Of a stretch of 64,000 nt of DNA, positions 32,383-40,958 are shown piece by piece (within the stretch, counting starts at the first letter, position 1; the number at the start of each line of letters is the position of its first letter). The stretch comes from Eubacterium sp. 1001713B170207_170306_E7 (lineage in GTDB: Bacteria; Bacillota; Clostridia; Eubacteriales; Eubacteriaceae): positions 310,001 to 374,000 of the forward strand of contig NZ_JADMVE010000004.1 of the NCBI RefSeq assembly GCF_015547515.1, in the 5' to 3' direction. Under the pieces are notes generated by a model. It searched no databases and had not been told where the DNA came from. It saw nothing but the letters and a program-made list of their open reading frames with translations. The position numbers were made by a program, and so were the translations under genes.

Positions 32383-33828
32383 TTGAAAAGCAAAGAAGAC
32401 ACCATTATAGAAGCTCTGGAGCGTGACAGTCTTCCCGTAAAGGCGATCGAACGCATTGAAGATGTCTGTATTCACGTTGTTGATAATACCGGCAAGATTG
32501 TCTGTTATTCCAAGGGCTGTGAAAAGATTGAGAACATGAAGCGCGAGGACGTTATCGGCAAGGATGCCACCAAGCTCTACAACTACATTGAAAACGAGTC
32601 CATGCAGCATTATGTTTTAAAGACCGGCAAAAAAGTCCAGGACGTCCATGTTAAGTATGAATCGCCCTCGGGCAAGCTGGCCGATGTCATCAGCAGTACC
32701 TATCCGGTATTTTCAACCGACGGCCAGAAAAATGTAGAGGCGGCCATCTGCATTTACCGGGACCTTTCGGATTATATGCACATGGCAAAAACCATTGACA
32801 AGCTGCAGAATGACCTTAAGAACCAGCAGCTTAAGGACAACGGTACCCAGTTTACCTTTAAGGATGTAGTGGGCTCCAGCGTGGCAACGCTGGAATGTGT
32901 GCGGCAGGGTAAAATCGCCGCCCAGACCAATGCCCCCATCCTTCTCGCCGGCCCAACCGGCACCGGTAAGGAAGTCTTTGCCCAGAGTATTCACAATGAC
33001 AGCAGCCGCTCCGACCACCCTTTTGTGGCCATCAACTGCTCTGCCATTCCCGAAAATCTTCTGGAAAGCACACTTTTCGGTACGGTCAAGGGCTCCTTTA
33101 CCGGCGCAACGGACGCAAAGGGTCTTCTGGAAACCGCTCGCGGCGGCACGCTGTTTTTGGATGAAATCAACTCCATGAACATGAACCTTCAGTCCAAGCT
33201 GCTGCGTGTGCTGGAAACCAAACGCTACCGCAAGGTGGGCGGCAACAAAGAACTGGACATGGATGTCCGGGTGCTGAGCGCCCTGAACCAGGATCCGCTG
33301 GAGGCTGTGGATGAAGGCCGGCTGCGCTCTGACCTCTACTACCGTCTTGCAGTTTTCTCCATCACACTTCCCAGCCTGAGCGAACGGCGCTCTGATATTA
33401 TGGAGCTGGTGCAGTCCTTTCTCTCCTCCGAGGCCGTGGCAATGGGCAAAAGCCTGTATCAGGTTTCGGACGAGGCGGCCGACATACTTCTCGGCCACGA
33501 CTGGCCCGGGAACATCCGTGAGCTCAAGCACACGGTCACCCACGCCATCTACATGGCCCAATACCAGGATACCGTGCTGACGACCGAACTGCTGCCGTCA
33601 TACATCAAAAAAAACCACACTGAAAAGAAGCTCTATGACAAATTCCTGGCCGACCGTGAAAATGATACCGACCTGAAGTCAACCCTCAGCCGCATCGAAA
33701 AGCAGATTCTGTCCGAGGTGCTGACAAAGAATGACTTTAACATCAGCAAAAGTGCCAAGGAGCTGGGGATCTCAAGACAGAATCTTCAGTACAAGCTCAA
33801 GGTCTATCAAATCAAACAAAACGGCTGA
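32383..33828 (+). CDS. Sigma-54-dependent activator with single PAS domain
   Basis: A 481-residue enhancer-binding protein with a PAS domain (residues about 18-130), a helical linker, an AAA+ domain (Walker A GPTGTGKE near 189, GSFTGA near 236, Walker B GGTLFLDEIN) and a Fis-type HTH (FNISKSAKELGISRQNL). The start codon is TTG after AAGGAGG. It is collinear with the protein at 24657 and even shares linker length. It lies directly after the racemase/double-MttB operon and probably activates that operon and the divergent BCCT gene. Confidence 0.94.
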   Translation: MKSKEDTIIEALERDSLPVKAIERIEDVCIHVVDNTGKIVCYSKGCEKIENMKREDVIGKDATKLYNYIENESMQHYVLKTGKKVQDVHVKYESPSGKLADVISSTYPVFSTDGQKNVEAAICIYRDLSDYMHMAKTIDKLQNDLKNQQLKDNGTQFTFKDVVGSSVATLECVRQGKIAAQTNAPILLAGPTGTGKEVFAQSIHNDSSRSDHPFVAINCSAIPENLLESTLFGTVKGSFTGATDAKGLLETARGGTLFLDEINSMNMNLQSKLLRVLETKRYRKVGGNKELDMDVRVLSALNQDPLEAVDEGRLRSDLYYRLAVFSITLPSLSERRSDIMELVQSFLSSEAVAMGKSLYQVSDEAADILLGHDWPGNIRELKHTVTHAIYMAQYQDTVLTTELLPSYIKKNHTEKKLYDKFLADRENDTDLKSTLSRIEKQILSEVLTKNDFNISKSAKELGISRQNLQYKLKVYQIKQNG

Positions 33829-33845
33829 AAGCAGCCTTAAAACGC

Positions 33846-33887
33846 AAAAAAGAGGTATACGCCAAAACAGTGTATACCTCTTTTTTT
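33846..33887. terminator. Bidirectional terminator
   Basis: AAAAAAGAGGTATAC, about 11 bases, GTATACCTCTTTTTTT, serving both the activator gene and the convergent hydrolase operon. Confidence 0.9.
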
Positions 33888-34952
33888 CTATTTCGCAAAG
33901 TCAATGATGGCCTGATTCACCGCATCAAACCCTGTATTGGTGGGCAGATGGGCGCACTCCGGTATGGAAACGTAGGTGACATTGTCCCGTTCCCGGGCCA
34001 GCTGCCGGAAAAAATCTGCAGGCGCGTAGATATCATCTTCGGCCTGAAGCACCAGCAGCGGCACATCCAGGGTGCGCATCGCTTCCTTTTCATCAACCTC
34101 ATAGATTTGGCGCTTCAGATTTTTGTAAGCTCCGCCACCGTATATCGAGGCGTAATAGGCCCTGTAAATATCCATCAGGCTGTAATCCGGACTGTAAAAC
34201 ACGCGTGTGAAATAGGCCAGCAGTCTCGTGTTGTTCAGAAGCTCTCTCCAGTAGACCATACGGCTGGTCTTAAACGTCACCAGCTCCTCGAGAACAGCCA
34301 TGGAGTCGGCATCATCCTTCGGGTAGTTTTCTTCCAGCTTTTTCCGCTCGCCTGCGGACAGGTCTGCGGTGAGCAGCGACTGATAAGCCAGCTCCCGCGC
34401 GTCCCGCATACTGGTAATGGGCCCCAGGCTGATGACCCCGGCCAGCTCGTCGCCGATGGTTTTCGCCGCCTCGATGCTCAGGATGGTCCCGTTTGAATAG
34501 CCGAACAGGTAAACCGGGCGGTCCGGATATTCGGCCTTAACTGCCCGAACCAGGTCGCAGGTCATGGTGACCTGGTCCTCCAGGGTCACGCGCTCCGGGT
34601 CCGGGGCAAAGTTTTTCCCGCAGCCCCATAAATCCCAGTATACCACAATAAAATTCCGGGACAACTCCGGAGTGTCGCCGCGGTAGCCGGTTCCGTAAAT
34701 AATGGGCGACTGGGGGCCGCCGTGAAGCATAATCAGCACCGGTAAATCCGCGTCTCTGCCCTCGATCAGCACACTCTGCTCCTCACCGCCGAGATTCATG
34801 GTCTCCAGGCGGCTGACCGCATTGGCGGAGACTGCCTCCTGGTAAATTCTGTGCTGGGCCACTACCCTCAGCCCCAGCAGCAGCCCCGCAATGACCAGAA
34901 GGACCAGCGCGGCGCGGCCCATCATCTTTTTGATTTTCTTTTTATCTTTCAT
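33888..34952 (-). CDS. Membrane-anchored alpha/beta hydrolase
   Basis: A 354-residue hydrolase with one N-terminal membrane helix (about residues 11-28) after a lysine-rich start, so the catalytic domain is probably outside the membrane. The oxyanion stretch is LIMLHGGPQSP and the nucleophile elbow is LFGYSNGT (serine near residue 153); a histidine near the C-terminus (IPECAHLP) completes the triad. The HGGP motif recalls proline iminopeptidase-type enzymes. It is the last gene of a tight operon with an MprF-like protein. By analogy with hydrolases that remove amino acids from aminoacylated lipids next to MprF genes, a similar role is possible but unproven. Confidence 0.85.
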   Translation of the reverse strand: MKDKKKIKKMMGRAALVLLVIAGLLLGLRVVAQHRIYQEAVSANAVSRLETMNLGGEEQSVLIEGRDADLPVLIMLHGGPQSPIIYGTGYRGDTPELSRNFIVVYWDLWGCGKNFAPDPERVTLEDQVTMTCDLVRAVKAEYPDRPVYLFGYSNGTILSIEAAKTIGDELAGVISLGPITSMRDARELAYQSLLTADLSAGERKKLEENYPKDDADSMAVLEELVTFKTSRMVYWRELLNNTRLLAYFTRVFYSPDYSLMDIYRAYYASIYGGGAYKNLKRQIYEVDEKEAMRTLDVPLLVLQAEDDIYAPADFFRQLARERDNVTYVSIPECAHLPTNTGFDAVNQAIIDFAK

Positions 34953-34967
34953 TTTATCAAAATCCTC

Positions 34968-35690
34968 CTACAGGCCGCAGGATTCTAAAAAATCGAGAAT
35001 CTGCTTCATATAGGTGCCGGTCCGCCGAAACAGCGACATGTGCCCGGCGCCCTTTAAGAGCACCAGATCCGCGCCGGGAATGGCCGCCTCCATTTGCCGG
35101 GAATGCTTTGATTTTACCAGGTCCCGGGTTCCCGCCAGCAGCAGCACCGGAAGGTCAATCCGGCTCAAAGCCTCCTCGGTCAGCCGTGGCGACCAGCACA
35201 TCAGGCCATAGCGCTGGGCGCGGCTGCCCACAGGCAGGCCCAGCCTTTCCATAAAATGCCAGAACCGGTAGGCCAGCCGAATAAACAAGCGCGGCAGCGA
35301 ACGCATGCCGCCGGGATAGGTATTCCCGCTGACGGCCACCAGCGCAAGTACCCGCTCCGGCTTTTGGGCCGCCAGCTCAAGCGCGATATTGGCGCCGTCA
35401 CTGAAGCCAAAGAGCACCGCCCGTGCCAGCCCCAGATGGTCCATCACCGCCAGCACATCGCCGGCCATAAGCTCTGTGGTCAGCCTTGGGCCGCCGCTTC
35501 CTGAGCGGCCATGGCCCCGGCTGTCAATGAGAATCAGCTGGTATTCTGGCAGAAAATATTCAATCAGGCTGTCAAAATCACCCTGATCACCGCCGTTGCC
35601 GTGAAGCAAAACCACGGGGACGCCGTCCCCCAGAACATGATAGTAAATGGCCGCCTCCCGGGAAGCGACCCAGCCGTCAAGGTCCCTCAT
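34968..35690 (-). CDS. Alpha/beta hydrolase
   Basis: A 240-residue cytoplasmic hydrolase with oxyanion motif VLLHGNGGDQGDF, nucleophile elbow LFGFSDGAN (serine near residue 96), an aspartate in LLAGTRDLV and a histidine in LLKGAGHMSLF. There is no signal peptide. It overlaps the MprF-like gene by 14 bp and precedes the anchored hydrolase by 15 bp, so the three are translationally linked. The substrate is unknown. Confidence 0.88.
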   Translation of the reverse strand: MRDLDGWVASREAAIYYHVLGDGVPVVLLHGNGGDQGDFDSLIEYFLPEYQLILIDSRGHGRSGSGGPRLTTELMAGDVLAVMDHLGLARAVLFGFSDGANIALELAAQKPERVLALVAVSGNTYPGGMRSLPRLFIRLAYRFWHFMERLGLPVGSRAQRYGLMCWSPRLTEEALSRIDLPVLLLAGTRDLVKSKHSRQMEAAIPGADLVLLKGAGHMSLFRRTGTYMKQILDFLESCGL

Positions 35691-37392
35691 CGGCCTTTTC
35701 TTTATTCATCTTTCCGTGGACAAAAGCCTTTGCGTAATCAATCACACCCTGCGGGTTCTGAATTTTAACGATGGCGTAGGCCATTTTCGGCGTCATGATT
35801 TTAGGCATATAGGCAAAATATCCGGGCACCCAGAGCGGATTATACTTTGATTTGGCCCGGTAAAGCTCTTTAAAGCCGTAAACCTCATTCAGATTTTCAT
35901 ACACAAAATTCAGCAGGCGGATGGTCGTGCTGTCAGCTTTTCCCTCTTCGGAGAGATTGGCCAGAGGCGCCAGCCCCATGGTTGCCCAGTGAATCCCCTC
36001 TGCCTGGAAGGTTTTAAAGGCCTCCGTCATGATCAGCTCGTTGACGCCCCGGGCAGCGTCCTCGGTTCTCCGCGTGACATCTGCATAGTAGCCGTCCATG
36101 CCCGCAAAGGGAGTGAATACAATAAAGCCGACAATTTTGCCCTCGGCGTTCTCGGCGTAAAAATAGCGCTTATCCATGGGATTTTCCAGACCGACACCGC
36201 CCAGCGTAAAGGACAGCTCACCGCTGTTTTTATCCTTCAGCCAGTCCTTTGAAACAGAATCAAAGGCGGTCTCAATGGCTTCATCTCTTTTTTCGAGGGG
36301 ATGGTACTCACGCACGGTCACGCCCGCCTTGGTGGCCTTGTTGACATTGGCCCGCACCTTGGCGATTTTTCCGCCCTGCAGAGTGAAATCGGTCAGGTCG
36401 AACCGGGCCTCCTCGCCGCACTTAATGCTGCCAAACCCCATTTCCTGATAGACCTTCAGATAATGGTCGGTGATGCCGAGAAAAACCAGGCTGAAGGCAT
36501 TGCCTTTACAGAAATCCCGGAATTCCTCGAGCAGCTTCGGAAAATCCGAATCGGCACAGATAGGATCTCCGCCGACCACCACCACATCGTCCACCGTGCC
36601 GTAGGCCACCACCCCGTCCACTTCTTTCCCGAAATAAAGGGTTTTATCGTCCTCAAGGGTGAGATAGGACAGAGGATTCTGGCCGTATTTTTTTACCAGC
36701 GCCCGGGCGTGCTCCAGGTCGCTGCTGGTTGTCATTCTTTTTTCAAGGAAGGGCTTCACCCCGAAGCCGATGGCCACAAACACACAGATCCAGCTGAACC
36801 AGATCACAAAGGTGTTAAACTCAGCGTGAGACGCGACGCCCGTATTCTGGAAGGTCCCAAGCACAAAGATGGTGCGGTAGGTCTGGACCAGGCACTGGAC
36901 AAAGCTCAGCCCGCCCGACGGATCGAAAATATTCTGATCGTCAAAATAGATGGACGCCGCGCTCAGAAAGATGGCGTAAATGCCCATAAACACAAAGACC
37001 AGACCGACCTTCATGGCCTTGCGGTCCGACGCGCGGTTAAAATCCCGGGCTGTCACCAGCAGTATCAGCAGTACCAGGGCTTCGATGATGATAAAAACAA
37101 GCGATCTGGGACGGTAGCCCCTGACAATATGTCCCGCCAGGTTCACCCCCAGCAGCACGAGCGTAATAACCCAGGCAATCCGCTTTCTTTTATACAGGTT
37201 GTAGGTGGTTACCAGCAGTACCACGGCCAGCACCCGCTGTACCAGCTTGCGGCTGTTGATGACATTGCTGATAAACTGCTCCAGCGCCTGATTGGGGATA
37301 AAGCTGAACACCAGCATCGCAAAGGCCAGCATAAAGGTCAGCGCGATAGCGGTATTGACGATTCTGTTATGATTTTTCAGCGCTGTATTCAT
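35677..37392 (-). CDS. MprF-like phosphatidylglycerol aminoacyltransferase (DUF2156) membrane protein
   Basis: A 571-residue protein. Residues about 1-240 hold six or seven membrane helices, and residues about 260-560 form the DUF2156 GNAT-type aminoacyltransferase domain (SLVFLGITDHYLKVYQEMGF; ITKAGVTVREYHP-like region; GVNELIMTEAF; YGFKELYRAKSKYNPLW). Such proteins transfer lysine or alanine from tRNA to phosphatidylglycerol, lowering surface charge. The membrane part is shorter than the flippase of full-length MprF, as in compact clostridial forms. It overlaps both neighbours (4 bp upstream, 14 bp downstream), indicating a single operon. Confidence 0.85.
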   Translation of the reverse strand: MNTALKNHNRIVNTAIALTFMLAFAMLVFSFIPNQALEQFISNVINSRKLVQRVLAVVLLVTTYNLYKRKRIAWVITLVLLGVNLAGHIVRGYRPRSLVFIIIEALVLLILLVTARDFNRASDRKAMKVGLVFVFMGIYAIFLSAASIYFDDQNIFDPSGGLSFVQCLVQTYRTIFVLGTFQNTGVASHAEFNTFVIWFSWICVFVAIGFGVKPFLEKRMTTSSDLEHARALVKKYGQNPLSYLTLEDDKTLYFGKEVDGVVAYGTVDDVVVVGGDPICADSDFPKLLEEFRDFCKGNAFSLVFLGITDHYLKVYQEMGFGSIKCGEEARFDLTDFTLQGGKIAKVRANVNKATKAGVTVREYHPLEKRDEAIETAFDSVSKDWLKDKNSGELSFTLGGVGLENPMDKRYFYAENAEGKIVGFIVFTPFAGMDGYYADVTRRTEDAARGVNELIMTEAFKTFQAEGIHWATMGLAPLANLSEEGKADSTTIRLLNFVYENLNEVYGFKELYRAKSKYNPLWVPGYFAYMPKIMTPKMAYAIVKIQNPQGVIDYAKAFVHGKMNKEKADEGP

Positions 37393-37835
37393 GCCTGTCC
37401 CTCCACTTTTTTGTCCAAGACCCTGCCGTTGACCACAACAGCGGCCATGTAAAATACCGGAACAACCGCGACGATAAAGTCAATAGGGTCAAGGGTATCC
37501 ACCACGAACAGAAATGCGTAGTACATAACCAGCACCACGAGTGTCCACAGTCCGGCCCGGAAGCAGCGTTTCAGACCCTCTCTATCCTTGGCGGCGCTGC
37601 GAAAGCCCCAGATGCCAGCCAGAAAGCTCTCGATGGCAAGCACCAGGCTGAAGACGCCCATTGTCATCAGCAGCTCAGAAATCTGCTTGGCGCCCAGCTC
37701 CACATCCAGGACGGCCAGCCGCATAACCGCAAAGCCGCCAATTTCCAGAAAGGCCGTGAGCAGCATGGCGAGCCCATACAGGATCACCAGCACCGAGGCT
37801 GCCTTTTGAAGGGTGATACTTTTTTTCTTTGTCAT
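37389..37835 (-). CDS. Small integral membrane protein of the MprF-like operon
   Basis: A 148-residue protein with four hydrophobic segments and a lysine-rich start (MTKKKSITLQKAA). I do not recognise a family. It overlaps the MprF-like gene by 4 bp, so it is probably an accessory membrane component of that system. Confidence 0.75.
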   Translation of the reverse strand: MTKKKSITLQKAASVLVILYGLAMLLTAFLEIGGFAVMRLAVLDVELGAKQISELLMTMGVFSLVLAIESFLAGIWGFRSAAKDREGLKRCFRAGLWTLVVLVMYYAFLFVVDTLDPIDFIVAVVPVFYMAAVVVNGRVLDKKVEGQA

Positions 37836-37934
37836 TTTTCGCTCCTGTTCATTCTTATTTTGTCGCTCTCATTATATCAGATAAAGATCCTCAAAAGAGC
37901 CTCAAACCAAAGCCTGGCCTTTTCCCCGCCGTTA

Positions 37935-37969
37935 AAAAGAGGGGTATACGCCCAAAGAACGTATACCCC
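37935..37969 (-). terminator. Terminator of the Sel1-repeat gene
   Basis: GGGGTATACG, 9 bases, CGTATACCCC, with TCTTTTTAAC following on the minus strand. Confidence 0.8.
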
Positions 37970-38023
37970 CATAGCTTTATATCTTCTTACATTTTGACGG
38001 GACATCCGTCCTTTATGGTGTCT

Positions 38024-39037
38024 TTACTGGTTTCCCGCCTTTTCGATGAGCGATTCGGCTTTTTCAAAATCGACCTTCAGGCCCGCATGTCCCTGAAGAT
38101 AGAGATCGCCCAGAAGCTCCAGCGCGTCCGGAACCCCAAAATGAGCCGCGGCCTTAACCCAGTCCACCACTGTTTTCACATTATTGGTGGCAAAGCGGTC
38201 CTCCGGTGCCTGGCAGATTTCATACTGGCAGTAAATACTGCCCATCTCGATGCCCTTGTTCAACCATTTTTTAGCCCGGAACATCCCGGTTTTTCCGCTG
38301 ACGTAACGGCCGTAATATCGGTATAGCGCGTAGGCTGCCTCGGTAAAGCCTGCATTCATGGCTTCGTGGTACAGCTCGCAGGACTCAGCGTTGAGGTTGA
38401 CCCCCGTCTCCGAGCAGGTCATGTACTCATGGGCCATGCCGGCATAGAAGAACGCCGCGCCGTTTCCAGATTCCGTCGCTTTTTTGAACCAGTACAGGCC
38501 CTCTTCTGCGCCGACCCTGGTACCCCAGCCCAGAAAATACATTTTTCCAAGCAGCACCTGGGCCGAGATATCACCGCTTGCAGCCAGATCCGATACGTTT
38601 TTGAACACCTTCGCACCGTGGCTGAAAAGCAGCCTCTCAAAGCCCTCCCGGTCTTTTGGGTCCGGCAGGGTATTATAGTGAATGGCTTCTGCATTTAGTT
38701 CATTCTGAAAGCTTGCCCTGAGTACATGAACGTAGCGGTCCTTAAACAGGACACAGAGCGTCTTGTAATCACTTTCCAACGTTTCCAGAATTTTTTCATT
38801 GTCCCACTGGCATCCGATCATCTCATCCAGATTATGGCCGATGACCTGCCCTTCAAGATAGTAGGCAGAATTGACTAACCGCCAGAAGTAGCTGTAGCTT
38901 TTGCTTTCCGGATCATAGACCACACGGGCGTAGTCCAGTAATCGCTTGTATAATCCTATGACTGCTTCACTGTAGATTTCAACCCATTCATCCATCGTAT
39001 AAGTGACCAGTACATCTTTTTTTTCTTCAGCCGCCAT
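38024..39037 (-). CDS. Sel1-like repeat protein
   Basis: A 337-residue soluble, all-helical protein. From about residue 165 it has Sel1/TPR-type repeats, for example AQVLLGKMYFLGWGTRVG, AAFFYAGMAHEYMT, AAYALYRYYGRYVSG and ALELLGDLYLQGHAGLKVD. These form a superhelical protein-binding scaffold. The N-terminal half is unassigned. The start at MAAEEKK follows AAGGAG by 7 bases; an ATG 24 bases upstream has no site. There is no signal peptide and no functional neighbour. Confidence 0.82.
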   Translation of the reverse strand: MAAEEKKDVLVTYTMDEWVEIYSEAVIGLYKRLLDYARVVYDPESKSYSYFWRLVNSAYYLEGQVIGHNLDEMIGCQWDNEKILETLESDYKTLCVLFKDRYVHVLRASFQNELNAEAIHYNTLPDPKDREGFERLLFSHGAKVFKNVSDLAASGDISAQVLLGKMYFLGWGTRVGAEEGLYWFKKATESGNGAAFFYAGMAHEYMTCSETGVNLNAESCELYHEAMNAGFTEAAYALYRYYGRYVSGKTGMFRAKKWLNKGIEMGSIYCQYEICQAPEDRFATNNVKTVVDWVKAAAHFGVPDALELLGDLYLQGHAGLKVDFEKAESLIEKAGNQ

Positions 39038-39156
39038 TTGCAAACTCCTTAAATTTTCCATACTATACGCATTATTCTATATATTATATCAATTTTTTTC
39101 TAAAACGGATACATTTTTCAGGAAACTTAATAAAAATTAATGAATTCATTGAAAGT

Positions 39157-39186
39157 AAAAAAAGAGCCTTTTAGAAGCTCTTTATT
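39157..39186 (-). terminator. Terminator of the Uma2-type gene
   Basis: AAAAAAAGAGC, 9 bases, GCTCTTTATT; on the minus strand the stem is followed by TTTTTTT. It overlaps the stop codon of the gene. Confidence 0.8.
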
Positions 39187-39721
39187 CTTCCTCGGAACGG
39201 TCCTTGAATATTTCCGAGTAAGAAATAAAATAATCCTTATAGACGGTTATCTTGATCCTCTGCGGGCTGTCGTATACCGTGGGAATCCATGGGTTTTTCA
39301 CAAAATTATAGGAAAGAATCGCCTGCTTAACCGGATCGATCACCCAGTATTCCTTCACACCGGCCGCCATATAAATGTTCATTTTCTCAAGATAAGCGAT
39401 TTCCATGTTTTCTTTGGACGCGATTTCCACCACCCAAGCAGGAAAGCTCTCGTCCTTGATCTGCATGGCGATCTCCGGTCTCAAAATGGTGTTTGGCAGC
39501 ACCTCCGCGTCGATCACGAGCGGGTCGTGGGGCATGGCCAGCTTATCCAGAGGTCTGTGGGTCAGCACATACCGGCTGGAAGCAGCGTGCAGATAGCGTA
39601 CGATATCCTTATGCGCTTCATTAAGCTCTGGTTTCTCATAGGCCACACCGTTAATAATCTCAGAGTTTTCCCCCCTCAGGGCGTCCTCGTTGCCTTTTTC
39701 CAATCTTAATAGTCTTGTCAT
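39182..39721 (-). CDS. Uma2 family (DUF820) endonuclease-fold protein
   Basis: A 179-residue protein with the PD-(D/E)XK core of Uma2/DUF820 proteins: MISGVAY-like strand (SEIINGVAYEKPELNEAH), ILRPEIAMQIKDESFPAWVVEIASKEN-type catalytic region (split here: PEIAMQI, then PAWVVEIASKEN) and YLEKMNIYMAAGVKEYWVID. These proteins are common in bacteria with many genomic copies, but their function is unclear. The start at MTRLLRL has AAGGAG upstream; 15 earlier codons are open. Confidence 0.85.
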   Translation of the reverse strand: MTRLLRLEKGNEDALRGENSEIINGVAYEKPELNEAHKDIVRYLHAASSRYVLTHRPLDKLAMPHDPLVIDAEVLPNTILRPEIAMQIKDESFPAWVVEIASKENMEIAYLEKMNIYMAAGVKEYWVIDPVKQAILSYNFVKNPWIPTVYDSPQRIKITVYKDYFISYSEIFKDRSEEE

Positions 39722-39873
39722 ATTGATTCGCTCCTTAGTATTCATACCTTGCTGAATTATTATCATTTCGGTTTATTCATTATAGCACTTTCTACCAAAC
39801 TATTATACCAAATTATGGACGGTTTTAACATTAAATGTTGCTGAAGTCTGATTTTGGCATTCGCTTTCTTATG

Positions 39874-39996
39874 GCTCACCCGCTCACGTGATTTTTTGCT
39901 TTTTTAAGGAACACAAAATCCATAAAAATCTTTTTATCCTTACAGGAGAATTTTTATGGATTTTGCGTTAGCTTCGTTATCGCTCACCCGCTCACG
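39874..39996. repeat. Intergenic repeat unit with direct and inverted repeats
   Basis: GCTCACCCGCTCACG occurs at 39874-39888 and again at 39982-39996, 108 bp apart. Between them AAAATCCATAAAAAT (39915-39929) is perfectly inverted at 39950-39964, a long AT stem with a 20-base loop. A further small stem (CCATTTTT...AAAAATGG) follows near 40011-40032. The 319-bp spacer holds no gene. It looks like a small non-coding repeat, perhaps a degenerate MITE. Confidence 0.6.
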
Positions 39997-40040
39997 CTCC
40001 ATGTTCGCTGCCATTTTTATCACTAAAAATGGACTCAGCG

Positions 40041-40880
40041 TCAGTTCTCCTCTTTAATCCGGCTGATTTCGGATTCCAGTTCTTTTTTCAGCAGTATGAG
40101 CTGGATCAGATCCTCCTGTTCGGAAAGTTCCTCGAAATCGCGCTCATAGGCCACGGCCTTGTCGGCCTGGTCGAGCTTGTATAAATTGTCGATATTGTCG
40201 AGAATGCTGTTGACCGTGCTGGATTTCATCTTGAACAGTTTCTGGGCCTGCTGGATCTCGTCGCGGATCGCGGACATTTCCTGGTCCAGGCCAATGACCG
40301 AATCCGCCGTATTGTGCAGCCGGGTCTTGAGGGCTTCCGGCAGCTTTTCCTTGTATTTGTAGCTGAGGGAGTGCTCGATGATGGACCAGAAATTCATGGC
40401 CAGGGTACGGATCTGGATTTCAGCGTAAACCTCCCGGTAGCCCAGAGCGCAGAAAACCGGATAGCGGATAATCAGGTGGTAGCTCTGGTAGCCGCTCTCC
40501 TTGGGCGTTCCGCAGCCCGATTTCAGGCTGGACTGGTCCTCTCCCTCCATATAGTTTTTGACACCCACGATGTGCATGTCCTTCCCGTCGCGCTCATGGA
40601 TAATATCGACCACCTCATAGATGTCCTCCACAAACTGACAGATGATACGGATACCGGCAATGTCTTTGATATTTGTTTCCAGGTCCTCGACATCAAAGCC
40701 GTATTTATTGATTTTTTCAAGAATACTTGAAACGGTTTTCACTCTGCCTCGAACCGACTCGATGGGTGAGTTTTCCCCCAATGTCATCGATTGGTTTTTC
40801 AGGCTGTTAAATTTCAGGACCAGCTCATCCACCGCCTGTCGATAGGGGATGAGAAACTCCTGCCAGTATTGTGTACTCAA
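40041..40880 (-). CDS. Small alarmone synthetase (RelA/SpoT domain GTP pyrophosphokinase)
   Basis: A roughly 279-residue (p)ppGpp synthetase of the RelQ/RelP class without hydrolase or ACT domains. Motifs are NIKDIAGIRIICQFVEDIY, ESGYQSYHLIIRYP and AEIQIRTLAMNFWSIIEHSL, followed by helices that assemble the tetramer in this class. The TTG at 40880 is preferred because GAGGTG sits 6 bases upstream; GTG at 40901 would add seven residues and lacks a ribosome site. It makes the stringent alarmone from ATP and GTP/GDP. It stands alone. Confidence 0.9.
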   Translation of the reverse strand: MSTQYWQEFLIPYRQAVDELVLKFNSLKNQSMTLGENSPIESVRGRVKTVSSILEKINKYGFDVEDLETNIKDIAGIRIICQFVEDIYEVVDIIHERDGKDMHIVGVKNYMEGEDQSSLKSGCGTPKESGYQSYHLIIRYPVFCALGYREVYAEIQIRTLAMNFWSIIEHSLSYKYKEKLPEALKTRLHNTADSVIGLDQEMSAIRDEIQQAQKLFKMKSSTVNSILDNIDNLYKLDQADKAVAYERDFEELSEQEDLIQLILLKKELESEISRIKEEN

Positions 40881-40958
40881 TACATTCACCTCTGGTTTCA
40901 CAACTTCATAACAGACTGCCGGAAAACGGATTTCCGGCAGTCTGTTGTCTAATCTATT

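Noticed and set aside
36301-37452. 383-codon open frame antisense to the MprF-like gene
   Set aside because: His/Gln/Asp-rich composition typical of antisense shadows; the opposite strand encodes a clear membrane protein and enzyme domain.
33846-37969. GTATAC-containing palindromes near 12905, 33855 and 37945 as a regulatory family
   Set aside because: The copies at 33846 and 37935 are intrinsic terminators with T-runs; the similarity is limited to GTATAC and is probably chance.
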